Made by a program: the position numbers and the translations under genes
NCBI GenBank assembly: GCA_023383795.1
Contig: JAHDYJ010000020.1
Location: forward strand, 6,588-51,894
Source: Burkholderiales bacterium
Lineage (GTDB): Bacteria; Pseudomonadota; Gammaproteobacteria; Burkholderiales; SG8-39
DNA length: 45,307 bases
Direction of reading: 5' to 3'
In this document: positions 7,547 through 15,023 of the stretch, in pieces
How the letters are laid out: the number at the start of each line of letters is the position of its first letter
Position numbering within the stretch: the stretch's first letter is position 1
The notes under the pieces: model-generated
Database searches by the model: none
What the model was told of the DNA's origin: nothing
The model's input: only the letters and a program-made list of their open reading frames with translations

Positions 7547-8752
7547 TCAGGGCTCCCCGGCGCGCGCGTAGAGCTTCAGGTATTCGGCCTTCGCGAGCGG
7601 CGCCACGCGGGCCACCGCCAACAGGTCGTCCAGATGCGCGGGCGTGCTGACCCCGGCGAGGCTCGTGCCGATGCCAGGCGTCGAGCGCGCGAACTGGAGC
7701 GCGCGCTGCGCATGGTTCGCGAGCCCCGGCGTCGCCGCGGCGAGCGCGTCGGCGCATTGCCGCGCGAACATGCCCTTGCCGAGGACGTGGCTCGCCATCA
7801 CGTACACGCGCAGCTGGTGCGCGGCCTGGATGCTGGAGGCGACGTTGCCCTGCCCGGTCGCCTGCGAGAAGCGCGTGAAGCCCTCGGGCATCGCCTGGTT
7901 GAACGGCAGCTGCACGATGCGGAACGCGTGCCTCGCGTCGCCCGCCACCGTCCGCGCGGCGCGCTCCGCGAGGCCGAGCAGCGACGTGATCGACTGGAAG
8001 GGCGGCGCATCGGTCTCCACCCGCAGGCCGTCGAACGTCGCTACGCCATAGCAGCGGATCTTGCCCGCATGCACGGCCGTCTCGAACGCCTCGAACACCG
8101 CGCCGATCTTGCGGTTCGCGCGCTCCTTGCCGATCGCCGGGACGTGCACCTCGGGCTGGTCGAGCAGGAACGCGTCCAGCGTCGCGAGTCCCAGCGCCTC
8201 GCGCGCCGCGTCGATCTGCGCCGCGAGATGCGCCGGGCTGATCAGGTGGCGCCCGGCGAGGTCGTCGCGCGTGCCGAGCCCGCGCGCCGCGATGCTGGCG
8301 TCGAACCAGCCGTCCAGGTCCGCCGGCACGCCGTCCGGAAAGGCGAGAAAGCCGCCCTTCGCCACCACGAAGACGTGCTCGCGGGCGACGCCGGCCGCGA
8401 ACGCGCGGGCGAGGCCCCCCCCCCCCCTTACGTCGCCCCCGCGGGCCCGCCCGCCCGCTCCGGCGGGGGCGCGCCCCGCCCCGAGCGCGCGCGCCGACCG
8501 TCCGTAGCGGTAGTGCGGCGCGGTGTCGAAGACGTTGATGCCCGCACGCGCGGCGGACGCGACGACGCCCGCGTACGCCTCGTCCACCGCGTCCGTCGCC
8601 GCCCCGGGGAACGTCCCGACGCCGAGCGACGAGAGCTTGAGGTGCAGGTTCAGGAAGTCGCTGTAGTGCCCCGGGGCGCACCCCGCGCCGAACGCCCCGG
8701 CATAGGACTCGGTGCCCTGCCGCGTCGCGTAGCCCGGATGCAGCGTGCTCAT
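7547..8752 (-). CDS. aldo/keto reductase with low-complexity insertion
   Basis: A NAD(P)H-dependent aldo/keto-reductase-fold protein of 401 residues. The start LGVGTFPGAATDAVDEAYA and the catalytic Asp-Tyr region (NVFDTAPHYRYGRS) are near residues 38-80. The lysine strand FVVAKGGF and the late LANHAQRALQFARSTPGIGTSLAGVS match the family. After RSARALGA, where homologues continue straight into the next helix (LARAFAAG), about 20 Gly/Ala/Arg/Pro residues are inserted. They are encoded by GC-only DNA that includes a run of 13 C. The frame is kept. The gene follows the deacetylase by 6 bp and is probably the last gene of a three-gene operon. Substrate unknown. Confidence 0.85.
   Translation of the reverse strand: MSTLHPGYATRQGTESYAGAFGAGCAPGHYSDFLNLHLKLSSLGVGTFPGAATDAVDEAYAGVVASAARAGINVFDTAPHYRYGRSARALGAGRAPAGAGGRARGGDVRGGGGLARAFAAGVAREHVFVVAKGGFLAFPDGVPADLDGWFDASIAARGLGTRDDLAGRHLISPAHLAAQIDAAREALGLATLDAFLLDQPEVHVPAIGKERANRKIGAVFEAFETAVHAGKIRCYGVATFDGLRVETDAPPFQSITSLLGLAERAARTVAGDARHAFRIVQLPFNQAMPEGFTRFSQATGQGNVASSIQAAHQLRVYVMASHVLGKGMFARQCADALAAATPGLANHAQRALQFARSTPGIGTSLAGVSTPAHLDDLLAVARVAPLAKAEYLKLYARAGEP
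8415..8427. repeat. run of 13 C (13 G in the coding strand) inside the aldo/keto reductase gene
   Basis: A homopolymer of 13 C, followed within 60 bp by more GC-only low-complexity sequence. On the coding strand it reads as glycine codons. A tract this long can slip, so it is either a phase-variable site or an assembly/base-calling artefact (poly-G). The rest of the window has no comparable run. Confidence 0.9.
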
Positions 8753-8758
8753 CGCGGC

Positions 8759-9970
8759 TCAGGCGGACAGCGCCGCGGCGGCGAGCAGCGGGTGCGCCTG
8801 CGCCCGCGCCGCGAGCGCACGCACCTCGTCGCGCACGGTCTCGGTGGTCGCGGGTTCGACGCGCGCGGCAAGCAGCGCCAGGCGGAACGCCGCGTCATCC
8901 TCGTCGTGGTCCCAGTCGACGCCGCGCAGGAGGTCCGCGCCGGCGGCCGGCAGCGCCTCGGGCAGAGTGCGGCCGGACAGGATGCCCCACAGGCCCGCCC
9001 ACGCGCGCGCGACGAGCAGGGGGTGGTAGCCGCCGCCGCCGGTCGCCAGCACGCGCGGCGTCCCGTCGGCGTGGCGCGGCGCGCTCTCGACGATGCGCGC
9101 GCACGCCGCCAGGAACGTCTGCGTCGTGCACCGCCACTTGCCGAGCGGATCGCCGGCCAGCATGTCGGTGCCCGCCTGCAGCACGATCGCGTCCGGCCGG
9201 AACCGCGCGAGCGCCGCCGGCCACACGGCGTCGAAGACGAGCCGGTACTCCGCGTCGGTCAGCGCGCGCGGCAGCGGCACGTTCACGGTGGTGTGTCCGC
9301 CGGCGGCGCTGCCGACGTCCTCGAGCCGTCCGCCGCGCCCCGGGTACGCGTACGCGGTATCCATGTGCAGCGACAGCGTGAGCGCCTCCGGGTCGTCGCG
9401 GAACGCCTCCTCGACGCCGTCGCAGTGGTGCGCGTCGATGTCGACGTAGAGCACGCGCCAGCCCGCACGGCGCAGCCGCAGGACCGCGAGCGCCGGGTCG
9501 TTGAAGTAGCAGAAGCCCTGCGCGCGCCCGGGCCGCGCGTGGTGCATGCCGCCGGCCGGGTTGAACGCGACGCGCCCGGCGAGCACCTCCTCGGCGGCCT
9601 GGATGCTCGCGCCGGCCGCGGTCGCGGGCGTGGTGAAGAAGTGGTCGAAGTACGGGTTCTCGAGCGTGCCGAGCGCGAAGGCCTCGCGGTGCTCCTGGCG
9701 CACGCGGCCGAGCTGCTCCGCGCGCTTGATCGCCGCGACGTACCGGCGCTCGTGGAACCACTCGAGCTCGAAGTCGGCCGCCTTGCGCGCCGGCACCGTT
9801 TCCCCGGGCGTGATCGCGCCGTAGGCCTCGATCAGGTCGCGCGCGAGCGCGACGCGCGGAATCGCGAGCGGATGGTTCGCCGCGTAGGCGCGGCGCCGGT
9901 AGCGCTCCGACCCGATGAACCGCGCCGGGCGGCCGGGCGGGATCGCCGCGGGGACGGGTGCGCCGCTCAA
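8759..9970 (-). CDS. histone deacetylase family protein (AcuC/acetylpolyamine-amidohydrolase-like)
   Basis: A zinc-dependent deacetylase of the arginase/deacetylase fold, 403 residues. The metal and catalytic signatures are in order: GGMHHARPGRAQGFCYFND (tandem His), VLYVDIDAHHCDG (Asp-x-His metal ligands), VLQAGTDMLAGDPLG (third Asp) and ATGGGGYHP. The likely start is a TTG at 9970, overlapping the stop of the upstream gene in TTGA; no ATG or GTG in frame precedes the conserved region without running through that gene. Substrates in bacteria include acetylated enzymes and polyamines. The next gene is the aldo/keto reductase. Confidence 0.9.
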   Translation of the reverse strand: MSGAPVPAAIPPGRPARFIGSERYRRRAYAANHPLAIPRVALARDLIEAYGAITPGETVPARKAADFELEWFHERRYVAAIKRAEQLGRVRQEHREAFALGTLENPYFDHFFTTPATAAGASIQAAEEVLAGRVAFNPAGGMHHARPGRAQGFCYFNDPALAVLRLRRAGWRVLYVDIDAHHCDGVEEAFRDDPEALTLSLHMDTAYAYPGRGGRLEDVGSAAGGHTTVNVPLPRALTDAEYRLVFDAVWPAALARFRPDAIVLQAGTDMLAGDPLGKWRCTTQTFLAACARIVESAPRHADGTPRVLATGGGGYHPLLVARAWAGLWGILSGRTLPEALPAAGADLLRGVDWDHDEDDAAFRLALLAARVEPATTETVRDEVRALAARAQAHPLLAAAALSA

Positions 9971-10398
9971 TCCGCGACCCGCCCTTCGCGGATGCAGCGC
10001 GCGCGCACGTAGAGATAGACGTGGCGCGCGAGCCGCACCGCCATCTTCTGCGGCGCGGGGGGGAACGCGTCGCGCCGCGCCGCGGCGAGGCAGTTGCGGT
10101 AGTAGACGAGCTCGCGGCAGCTGTCGCGGATCGCGTTCCAGCCCGGGTCGCCCTTCACGAGCGCCTTCCACACGTCGAGCACGTCGGCGTCGGGCGCCGG
10201 CGCAGCCTTCCCGCCGGCGGCGGCGAGGTACGCGCGCATGGTCTCGCCCGCTTGCACGATCGCAGGCTCGAGCACTTCGGCGACGTCGATATCGGCGCGC
10301 GCGCCGACCTCGGTTTCGAGCGCGCGCAGCGCATCGTCGATCGCCCCGAGGCGCCCGGCCAGCGCAGCGTCGGCGTCCTGATCGCTCGTCGAATGCAT
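9967..10398 (-). CDS. conserved-looking protein of unknown function
   Basis: A 143-residue soluble protein that I do not recognise. Its N-terminus is acidic and helical (ADAALAGRLGAIDDALRALE). The C-terminal half (SCRELVYYRNCLAAARRDAF...VYLYVRARCIREGRVAD) is rich in Tyr/Arg and contains three Cys. It is the first gene of a probable operon with the deacetylase (4-bp overlap) and the aldo/keto reductase. Immediately upstream is an AT-rich palindrome. No clear Shine-Dalgarno site precedes the ATG. Confidence 0.7.
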   Translation of the reverse strand: MHSTSDQDADAALAGRLGAIDDALRALETEVGARADIDVAEVLEPAIVQAGETMRAYLAAAGGKAAPAPDADVLDVWKALVKGDPGWNAIRDSCRELVYYRNCLAAARRDAFPPAPQKMAVRLARHVYLYVRARCIREGRVAD

Positions 10399-10402
10399 TG
10401 CC

Positions 10403-10429
10403 GAGAATATTAGATTTTGCTAATGTCTC
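10403..10429. promoter_or_regulatory. AT-rich palindrome between divergent genes (operator candidate)
   Basis: ATTAG (10409-10413), six bases, CTAAT (10420-10424), with outer GAGA (10403-10406) and TCTC (10426-10429) also complementary. It is one of the few AT-rich patches in this part. It lies 5 bp upstream of one start and about 120 bp upstream of the divergent gene. TAATAT on the minus strand could be a -10 box so close to the ATG that the mRNA would be leaderless. Confidence 0.45.
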
Positions 10430-10547
10430 GCCATTCTAGCGCGCCGCGCGGCGCCGCCGCTTCTCCCGCCGCTTCTCCCCCGCTTCCCCAGCCCACGGCG
10501 GGGGGCGAAGCTGGGCCCATCGGCGGAAAGTGCGTCAGGAGAGCACC

Positions 10548-10871
10548 GTGAACAAGCTGGTCAAGCTCGTCAAGCTCAACAACCTCCAGTACAACCCGAA
10601 CCGCGACCCGCAGGTCTATCGCCGCGTGGCGGGCGAGTCGTTCCGCGTACAGGCCTTCCTGGCGGGGTCAGGGACGACGAAATGCACCGTGCGCGACGCT
10701 GCTGGCAAAGCGCTCGTCGAGGCCGAGATCGCCGCGCCGGGCACCTTCGAGTATCGCGTCGCCTTCGACAAGCCCGGTCAATACCTCGTCACGCTCGAAG
10801 TCTCGCGCGCCGGCGAGACGTTCGCGCAGCCGCTGCGGCTCGACGTGCTCGAGCACGCCTGGATCGGATAG
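10548..10871 (+). CDS. small beta-rich protein of unknown function
   Basis: A 107-residue protein. The GTG at 10548 has AGGAGAG six bases upstream and is preferred over the ATG-like start 18 bp earlier. The N-terminus (VNKLVKLVKLNNLQYNPNRD) is basic. Residues 25-100 alternate hydrophobic residues, with GTFEYRVAFDKPGQYLVTLEV resembling an Ig-like/PKD-type strand pattern. No signal peptide is seen, so a secreted role is unlikely. The 5' leader (10440-10500) contains imperfect direct repeats of CCGCTTCTCC. Confidence 0.6.
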   Translation: MNKLVKLVKLNNLQYNPNRDPQVYRRVAGESFRVQAFLAGSGTTKCTVRDAAGKALVEAEIAAPGTFEYRVAFDKPGQYLVTLEVSRAGETFAQPLRLDVLEHAWIG

Positions 10872-10873
10872 AG

Positions 10874-10964
10874 CAGTGGGCAGTTGACAGTGGGCAGTGG
10901 CTGGTCAGCGCACTACGCGTGCCGTACTGTCCACTGTCCACGGTCCGCCGCTCACTGTCCACTC
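10874..10964. repeat. CAGTGGAC-type repeats in inverted arrangement, copy 3
   Basis: Units of CAGTGGGCAGT/TGACAGTGGGCAGTGG occupy 10874-10900, and inverted units (ACTGTCCACTGTCCAC, CACTGTCCAC) occupy 10925-10964. They fill the gap between two convergent genes. The opposed units can pair into a hairpin and might stop transcription from both sides. Confidence 0.6.
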
Positions 10965-10974
10965 GCCGCGCCGT

Positions 10975-11484
10975 TCAGAGAACGACGGGACGATTAGGCA
11001 GCTCGTCCGGATTCACCGGTCGCGGCGGGACATGCGTCGCGAGGAGATCGCTGATCGCGCGCACGCCGGCGATCGCGCCGGCCTCGAAGCGGCCGGCGGC
11101 GAACTCGCGCTGCATCGCGCCGCAGATCGCCTCCCACGCCGCGTGCCCGACCTTGCGGTCGATGCCCCGGTCGGCCACCACCTCGACGCGCCTGTCGGCG
11201 AGCAGCAGGTAGATCAGCACCCCGGCGTTCTGCTCGGTGTCCCACACCCGCAGCCGGGTGAAGACGTCGATCGCCCGCGCATGCGCCGTCCCGCCGGCGA
11301 AGAGATCGCCGAGCGGCAGGCACGCTTCGACCGCGAACCGCAGCTCGCCGTCGTGGCGCGCCTCCTCGGCGGCGATGGCCGCTTCGATTGCGTCCATCGT
11401 CCGCTGCGGGAACGTCGCGCGCACGGCCCAGCGATCGAGAACGAGGTGGCGGAAGAATCGCCGCACCGACTGCGCGAACGCCAT
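10975..11484 (-). CDS. TPM-domain protein (second TPM gene)
   Basis: A 169-residue protein of the TPM (TLP18.3/Psb32/MOLO-1) family without signal peptide. The core runs RTMDAIEAAIAAEEARHDGELRFAVEA, then the RLRVWDTEQNAGVLIYLLLADRRVEVVADRGI segment, in which the NxGVLIYL...VEVVADRGI pattern is diagnostic. The helical C-terminus contains VGHAAWEAICGAMQ. Its ATG follows directly on the stop of the upstream TPM gene (TGAATG). LemA-TPM-TPM operons are widespread; the function is thought to involve envelope or photosystem-like protein turnover and is not settled. Confidence 0.88.
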   Translation of the reverse strand: MAFAQSVRRFFRHLVLDRWAVRATFPQRTMDAIEAAIAAEEARHDGELRFAVEACLPLGDLFAGGTAHARAIDVFTRLRVWDTEQNAGVLIYLLLADRRVEVVADRGIDRKVGHAAWEAICGAMQREFAAGRFEAGAIAGVRAISDLLATHVPPRPVNPDELPNRPVVL

Positions 11485-12390
11485 TCACCTGCCCCAGCTG
11501 CCGGAGGCGCCGCCACCGCCGAACGTTCCGCCGCCGCCCGACCAGCCGCCGCCGCCGAATCCGCCGCCGCCGCCCCAGCCGCCGCCGCCGAACCCGCCGC
11601 CCGGTCCCCACCCGCCGCGATGCGAGCGCGTCGCGCCGAGCCCGGTGCCGCCGAACGCCAGCGCGAACACGAACGCCACGGCACCGGCGAGGATGCCGAT
11701 GATGAGCGCGCCGGCGATGATCCACGCGATCGCCCCCACCACGCCGCCGGTCATGACCGACCCCAGGAACCGGCCGAACAGCCGTGGCAGCACGCCGGCG
11801 AGAAACACCGCGCCCATGAACAGGATGACGAGCACCGACTGCAGGTCGGCGGCCCTGCCCTGCGGCGCGCGCCGCGCGGCCGGCGGCGGCAAATCCTCGC
11901 CCTCGATCAGCCGCATGAGCGCCTGCGTGCCGGCCTGCAGGCCGGCGTTGAAGTCGCCCTGCACGAAGTGCGGCGCCATGATCTCGGTGATCACCCGCTT
12001 CGCCTTGATGTCGGGGATCGCGCCCTCGAGCCCGTAGCCGACCTCGATCCGAAGCCGGTGGTCGCTCTTCGCGACGAGCACGATGACGCCGTCGTCGACG
12101 CCCTTGCGGCCGACCTTCCACTGCTCGGCGACCCGGATCGCGTACTGCTCGATCGCCTCCGGCCTGGTGGTGGGCACGATCAGGACGGCGATCTGGCTGC
12201 CCTTCTTCTCTTCGAACGCCGCGAGCTCCCGCTCGAGCGCGGCGGTCTGCTCTGCCGTGAGCGTGCCGGTGACGTCGGTGACCCGCGCCTTCAGCGGCGG
12301 GATCGGCGCGAGCTCCTGCGCGCGCGCGCCGCCGCCCGCGAGGGCGAACCCCAGGCAGAACGCCGCGAGGACGAGCGTACGACCGGGCAT
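11485..12390 (-). CDS. TPM-domain membrane protein with glycine-rich tail (YgcG-like)
   Basis: A 301-residue protein. A signal peptide spans residues 1-24 (LVLAAFCLGFALAGGGARA|QE). The periplasmic TPM domain spans about 30-165 (VTDVTGTLTAEQTAALERELAAFE, QIAVLIVPTT, GVIVLVAKSDHRLRIEVGYGLEG). Two membrane helices lie near 190-255. The tail is a run of GGGF/GGGGW repeats, the typical end of YgcG-type proteins. It is the middle gene of lemA-TPM-TPM. The glycine repeats are encoded by long CCGCCG tracts on the plus strand that should not be read as a gene. Confidence 0.92.
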   Translation of the reverse strand: MPGRTLVLAAFCLGFALAGGGARAQELAPIPPLKARVTDVTGTLTAEQTAALERELAAFEEKKGSQIAVLIVPTTRPEAIEQYAIRVAEQWKVGRKGVDDGVIVLVAKSDHRLRIEVGYGLEGAIPDIKAKRVITEIMAPHFVQGDFNAGLQAGTQALMRLIEGEDLPPPAARRAPQGRAADLQSVLVILFMGAVFLAGVLPRLFGRFLGSVMTGGVVGAIAWIIAGALIIGILAGAVAFVFALAFGGTGLGATRSHRGGWGPGGGFGGGGWGGGGGFGGGGWSGGGGTFGGGGASGSWGR

Positions 12391-12415
12391 CGGCGAGCGG
12401 CGCCTCGCGGGCAGC

Positions 12416-13027
12416 CTACTGCTTGGCTGCGCCGGCGGGCTTGCCGAAGTCCACGGTCGGCGCGCGCTGGATCGCCTGCTCGTTCTCGACCGTGAAGTTC
12501 GGCTTCACCGGGTAGCCGAACACCATCGCCGTCAGGTTCACCGGGAACTGGCGGACGAGGACGTTGTACTCGTTCACCGCCTGGATGTACCGGTTGCGCG
12601 CGACGGCGATGCGGTTCTCGGTGCCCTCGAGCTGCGCCTGTAGCTCGAGGAAGTTCTTGTCCGACTTGAGCTCCGGATAGCGCTCCACCACGACGAGCAG
12701 GCGCGCCAGCGCGCTCGAGAGCTCGCCCTGGGCCGCCTGGAACCGCTGCAGCGCGGCCGGGTCGTTCAGGAGCTCGGGCGTGATCTGCACGCCGGTCGCC
12801 CGCGCGCGCGCCTCGGTCACCCGCGTCAGCACCTCCTGCTCCTGCTGGGCGAACCCCTTTACGGTGTTGACCAGGTTCGGGATCAGGTCGGCGCGGCGTT
12901 GATACTGGTTGACCACCTCGGACCAGGCGGCCTTGGTGGCCTCGTCGGTCCGCTGGATGTCGTTGTAGCCGCAGCCGGTAAGCACCACCGCCGTGATCGC
13001 GATCAGGAACGCGGCAAGCTTGCGCAT
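12416..13027 (-). CDS. LemA family lipoprotein
   Basis: LemA proteins have a short N-terminal anchor and a long helical periplasmic or cytoplasmic domain. This one has 203 residues. A lipobox (VVLTGC, Cys19) makes it a likely lipoprotein. Conserved LemA motifs are YNDIQRTDEATKAAWSEVVNQYQRRADLIPNLVNTVKGF and, near the C-terminus, YNVLVRQFPVNLTAMVFGY. The start ATG has GGGAGAAG upstream. It leads the operon with the two TPM proteins. Confidence 0.94.
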   Translation of the reverse strand: MRKLAAFLIAITAVVLTGCGYNDIQRTDEATKAAWSEVVNQYQRRADLIPNLVNTVKGFAQQEQEVLTRVTEARARATGVQITPELLNDPAALQRFQAAQGELSSALARLLVVVERYPELKSDKNFLELQAQLEGTENRIAVARNRYIQAVNEYNVLVRQFPVNLTAMVFGYPVKPNFTVENEQAIQRAPTVDFGKPAGAAKQ

Positions 13028-13088
13028 CGGACTTCTCCCGTTGTTGATCCGCAGCGACCCGGCGGAACCGAGAAGATCGGGGCGTCCG

Positions 13089-13850
13089 CTAGGAAGACAA
13101 GCCCCGCAGCACGCCGCGCGCGAACAAGAGGTCCTCCCAGGCCTTCGCCTTGTCCGGGAGATTGCGCAGCAGGTACGCGGGATGATAGGTGACGACGAGC
13201 GGCACGCCCCGGTACTCGAAGGTCCGGCCGCGCAGCGAGGCGATGCTCGCCTCGGTGTCGAGCAGCGTCTGCGCGGCGAAGCGCCCCATCGCGACGACGA
13301 GCTTCGGTCGGATCAGGGCGATCTGCCGGTGCAGGTGCGGGCTGCACTGCGCCACTTCGCCCGGCTCCGGGTTGCGGTTCCCCGGCGGGCGGCACTTGAG
13401 CACGTTGGCGATGTACACGCCCTTGCCGCGCGCGAGATCGATCGCCGCGAGCATGTTGTCCAGCAGCCGCCCGGCCTGACCGACGAACGGCTCGCCGCGC
13501 GCATCCTCCTCGGCGCCCGGCGCCTCGCCGACGAGCAGCCAGTCGGCGTTCGCGTCGCCGACGCCGAACACCGTGTTCCGGCGCGTCTTGCACAGCCCGC
13601 AGGCGGTGCACCCGGCGACCGCCTGTTCGAGCTCGGGCCAGTCCATGCGCGCGATGCGCGCGGCGCGGTCGTCCGGCGCAAGCGTCGCGACCGGCGGTGG
13701 CGCAGGCACCTCCGGCGAGGGTGCCGCCGCCGCGCGCTCGAGCGACGGCGCGGCTTCCGGCGCCGGCGCGGCCGTCGCGCGGCGCGCGCGCAGCCGCCAC
13801 ACCGGGCCGAGCCCCATCTCCTCGAGCATCAGGTCGCGCCGGGCGCTCAC
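13089..13850 (-). CDS. uracil-DNA glycosylase, type 4/5-like (iron-sulfur)
   Basis: It removes uracil from DNA to start base-excision repair. The protein has 253 residues. An N-terminal Pro/Ala-rich linker (about 25-60) precedes the catalytic domain. Fe-S cysteines are in CTACGLCKTRRN. The water-activating motif is GEAPGAEEDARGEPFVGQAG, and VLKCRPPGNRNP supplies another Fe-S cysteine. The C-terminal HPAYLLRN motif inserts into the helix. The proline-rich N-extension is common in betaproteobacterial copies. It overlaps rimI by 4 bp and is the last gene of tsaB-rimI-udg. Confidence 0.93.
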   Translation of the reverse strand: MSARRDLMLEEMGLGPVWRLRARRATAAPAPEAAPSLERAAAAPSPEVPAPPPVATLAPDDRAARIARMDWPELEQAVAGCTACGLCKTRRNTVFGVGDANADWLLVGEAPGAEEDARGEPFVGQAGRLLDNMLAAIDLARGKGVYIANVLKCRPPGNRNPEPGEVAQCSPHLHRQIALIRPKLVVAMGRFAAQTLLDTEASIASLRGRTFEYRGVPLVVTYHPAYLLRNLPDKAKAWEDLLFARGVLRGLSS

Positions 13851-14308
13851 AGCGCCACGCTCAGCACCAGCGCATCCTCGCGTCCGGCGCGCGCCGGGTA
13901 GTAGCCGCGGCGCACGCCGACCTCGGCGAAGCCGTTCCGCGCGTAGAGCGCGCGGCCCGCGGCGTTCGACGGACGCACCTCCAGGAAGAGCCGCGTCGCG
14001 CCGTAGCGCCGCGTCACGCCGAGCAGGTGGTGCAGGAGCTGCGTGCCGTGGCCGCGGCGCTGCGCGTCGCGCGCGATCGAGAGGTTCAGCAGATGCGCCT
14101 CGCCCGCGCCCAGCATCAGCACGGCATAGCCGAGCAGGCCGTGCGCCGAGGTCATCGCCCAGCAGCTGTAGCCGGTCGCGAGCGAGTCGCGGAAGTTCCC
14201 GATCGACCAGGGAAACTCGTACAGGTCCCGCTCGATCGCGAGGACCGCCGGCAGGTCGCTCTCGGCGAGCGGCCGGAATGCGGGCTGCGGCTTCAGTACT
14301 GCGCTCAT
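13847..14308 (-). CDS. rimI: ribosomal protein S18 alanine N-acetyltransferase
   Basis: GNAT-fold enzyme that acetylates the N-terminal alanine of ribosomal protein S18. The protein has 153 residues, as in the family. The acetyl-CoA-binding motif is RDAQRRGHGTQLLHHLL near residues 85-100. The AGRALYARNGFAEVGVRRGYY segment is characteristic of RimI. It overlaps tsaB and the glycosylase gene by 4 bp each, so all three are translationally coupled. Confidence 0.92.
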   Translation of the reverse strand: MSAVLKPQPAFRPLAESDLPAVLAIERDLYEFPWSIGNFRDSLATGYSCWAMTSAHGLLGYAVLMLGAGEAHLLNLSIARDAQRRGHGTQLLHHLLGVTRRYGATRLFLEVRPSNAAGRALYARNGFAEVGVRRGYYPARAGREDALVLSVAL

Positions 14309-14976
14309 CGCTCGTGCGTCTTAAGCGCCACCTTGTCGCGGACGTAGAGCGGAACCGCCTCGGCGGGATCCCGTCCGGCGCCCGCGGCGAGGCGCGGCAG
14401 CGCGAGCTTGAGGATAGCAGATGCGCGCGGCACCGCCGCCGGATCGACGCGCGCCAGCCGGCCGCCGAGCCGCACGGCGAGCGCAGCGCCGTGCGCCAGG
14501 AAGCCGCTGCCGCAGCCGACCCAGCCGTCGTCCCCGGGCACCGGCGCTTCGGCCGGGCGCACGAGCGCCGGCGCGCTCGCCTCGATCCAGCCGCGCGCGC
14601 CGCGCCGGTACGCGGCGTGATACACCTCCCCCATCCGCGCGTCGAGGCACGCGACGGCCCGCTCGGCGCCGCTCGCCTCCGCCAGCGCCTCGAGCGTGCC
14701 GACGCCGAGCACGGGTAGCGCGCGCGCGAGCGCGAGGCCCTGCGCGACGCCGCACGCGATCCGCAGCCCGGTGAACGAACCGGGGCCGGCGCCGAACGCG
14801 ATCGCGGTCAGCGCCTCGATCGCGCTGCCGGCGTCGGCGAGCAGGCGCGCGATCGCGGGCAGGATGAGCTCGGCGTGGCGCTGGCCCACGCGCTCGTGCG
14901 ATTCGAGAACTTCGTCGGCGCGGGCGACCGCGAGCGAGAGATGCTCGGCCGAGGTCTCGATGGCGAGGATGGTCAA
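14305..14976 (-). CDS. tsaB: tRNA threonylcarbamoyladenosine biosynthesis protein TsaB
   Basis: TsaB partners TsaD (and TsaE) in making t6A37 of tRNA. The protein has 223 residues from a TTG start at 14976 (LTILAIETSAEHLSLAV), the correct N-terminus for the ASKHA fold. GPGSFTGLRIACGVAQGLA is the TsaB/TsaD family signature, and VGQRHAELILPAI is also typical. The upstream reading frame extends into the formamidase gene but is a shadow there. It heads the tsaB-rimI-udg operon, with a TACAAT box 33 bp upstream. Confidence 0.94.
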   Translation of the reverse strand: MTILAIETSAEHLSLAVARADEVLESHERVGQRHAELILPAIARLLADAGSAIEALTAIAFGAGPGSFTGLRIACGVAQGLALARALPVLGVGTLEALAEASGAERAVACLDARMGEVYHAAYRRGARGWIEASAPALVRPAEAPVPGDDGWVGCGSGFLAHGAALAVRLGGRLARVDPAAVPRASAILKLALPRLAAGAGRDPAEAVPLYVRDKVALKTHER

Positions 14977-15008
14977 CGCGGATGTAAGCGCGCGAGGCTT
15001 GTCGCGCG

Positions 15009-15014
15009 ATTGTA
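15009..15014 (-). promoter_or_regulatory. -10 box candidate for tsaB operon
   Basis: TACAAT on the minus strand, 33 bp upstream of the tsaB start. No good -35 is seen 16-18 bp further up, where the formamidase gene ends. Confidence 0.35.
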
Positions 15015-15023
15015 CTGCACGCG

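Noticed and set aside
7532..10012. 826-codon rightward open frame
   Set aside because: Antisense to the aldo/keto reductase and deacetylase genes, both with clear catalytic motifs.
11490..11620. Dense CCGCCG repeats read as a CRISPR or satellite
   Set aside because: They are the codons of the glycine-rich tail of the TPM protein; no spacers or constant repeat length.
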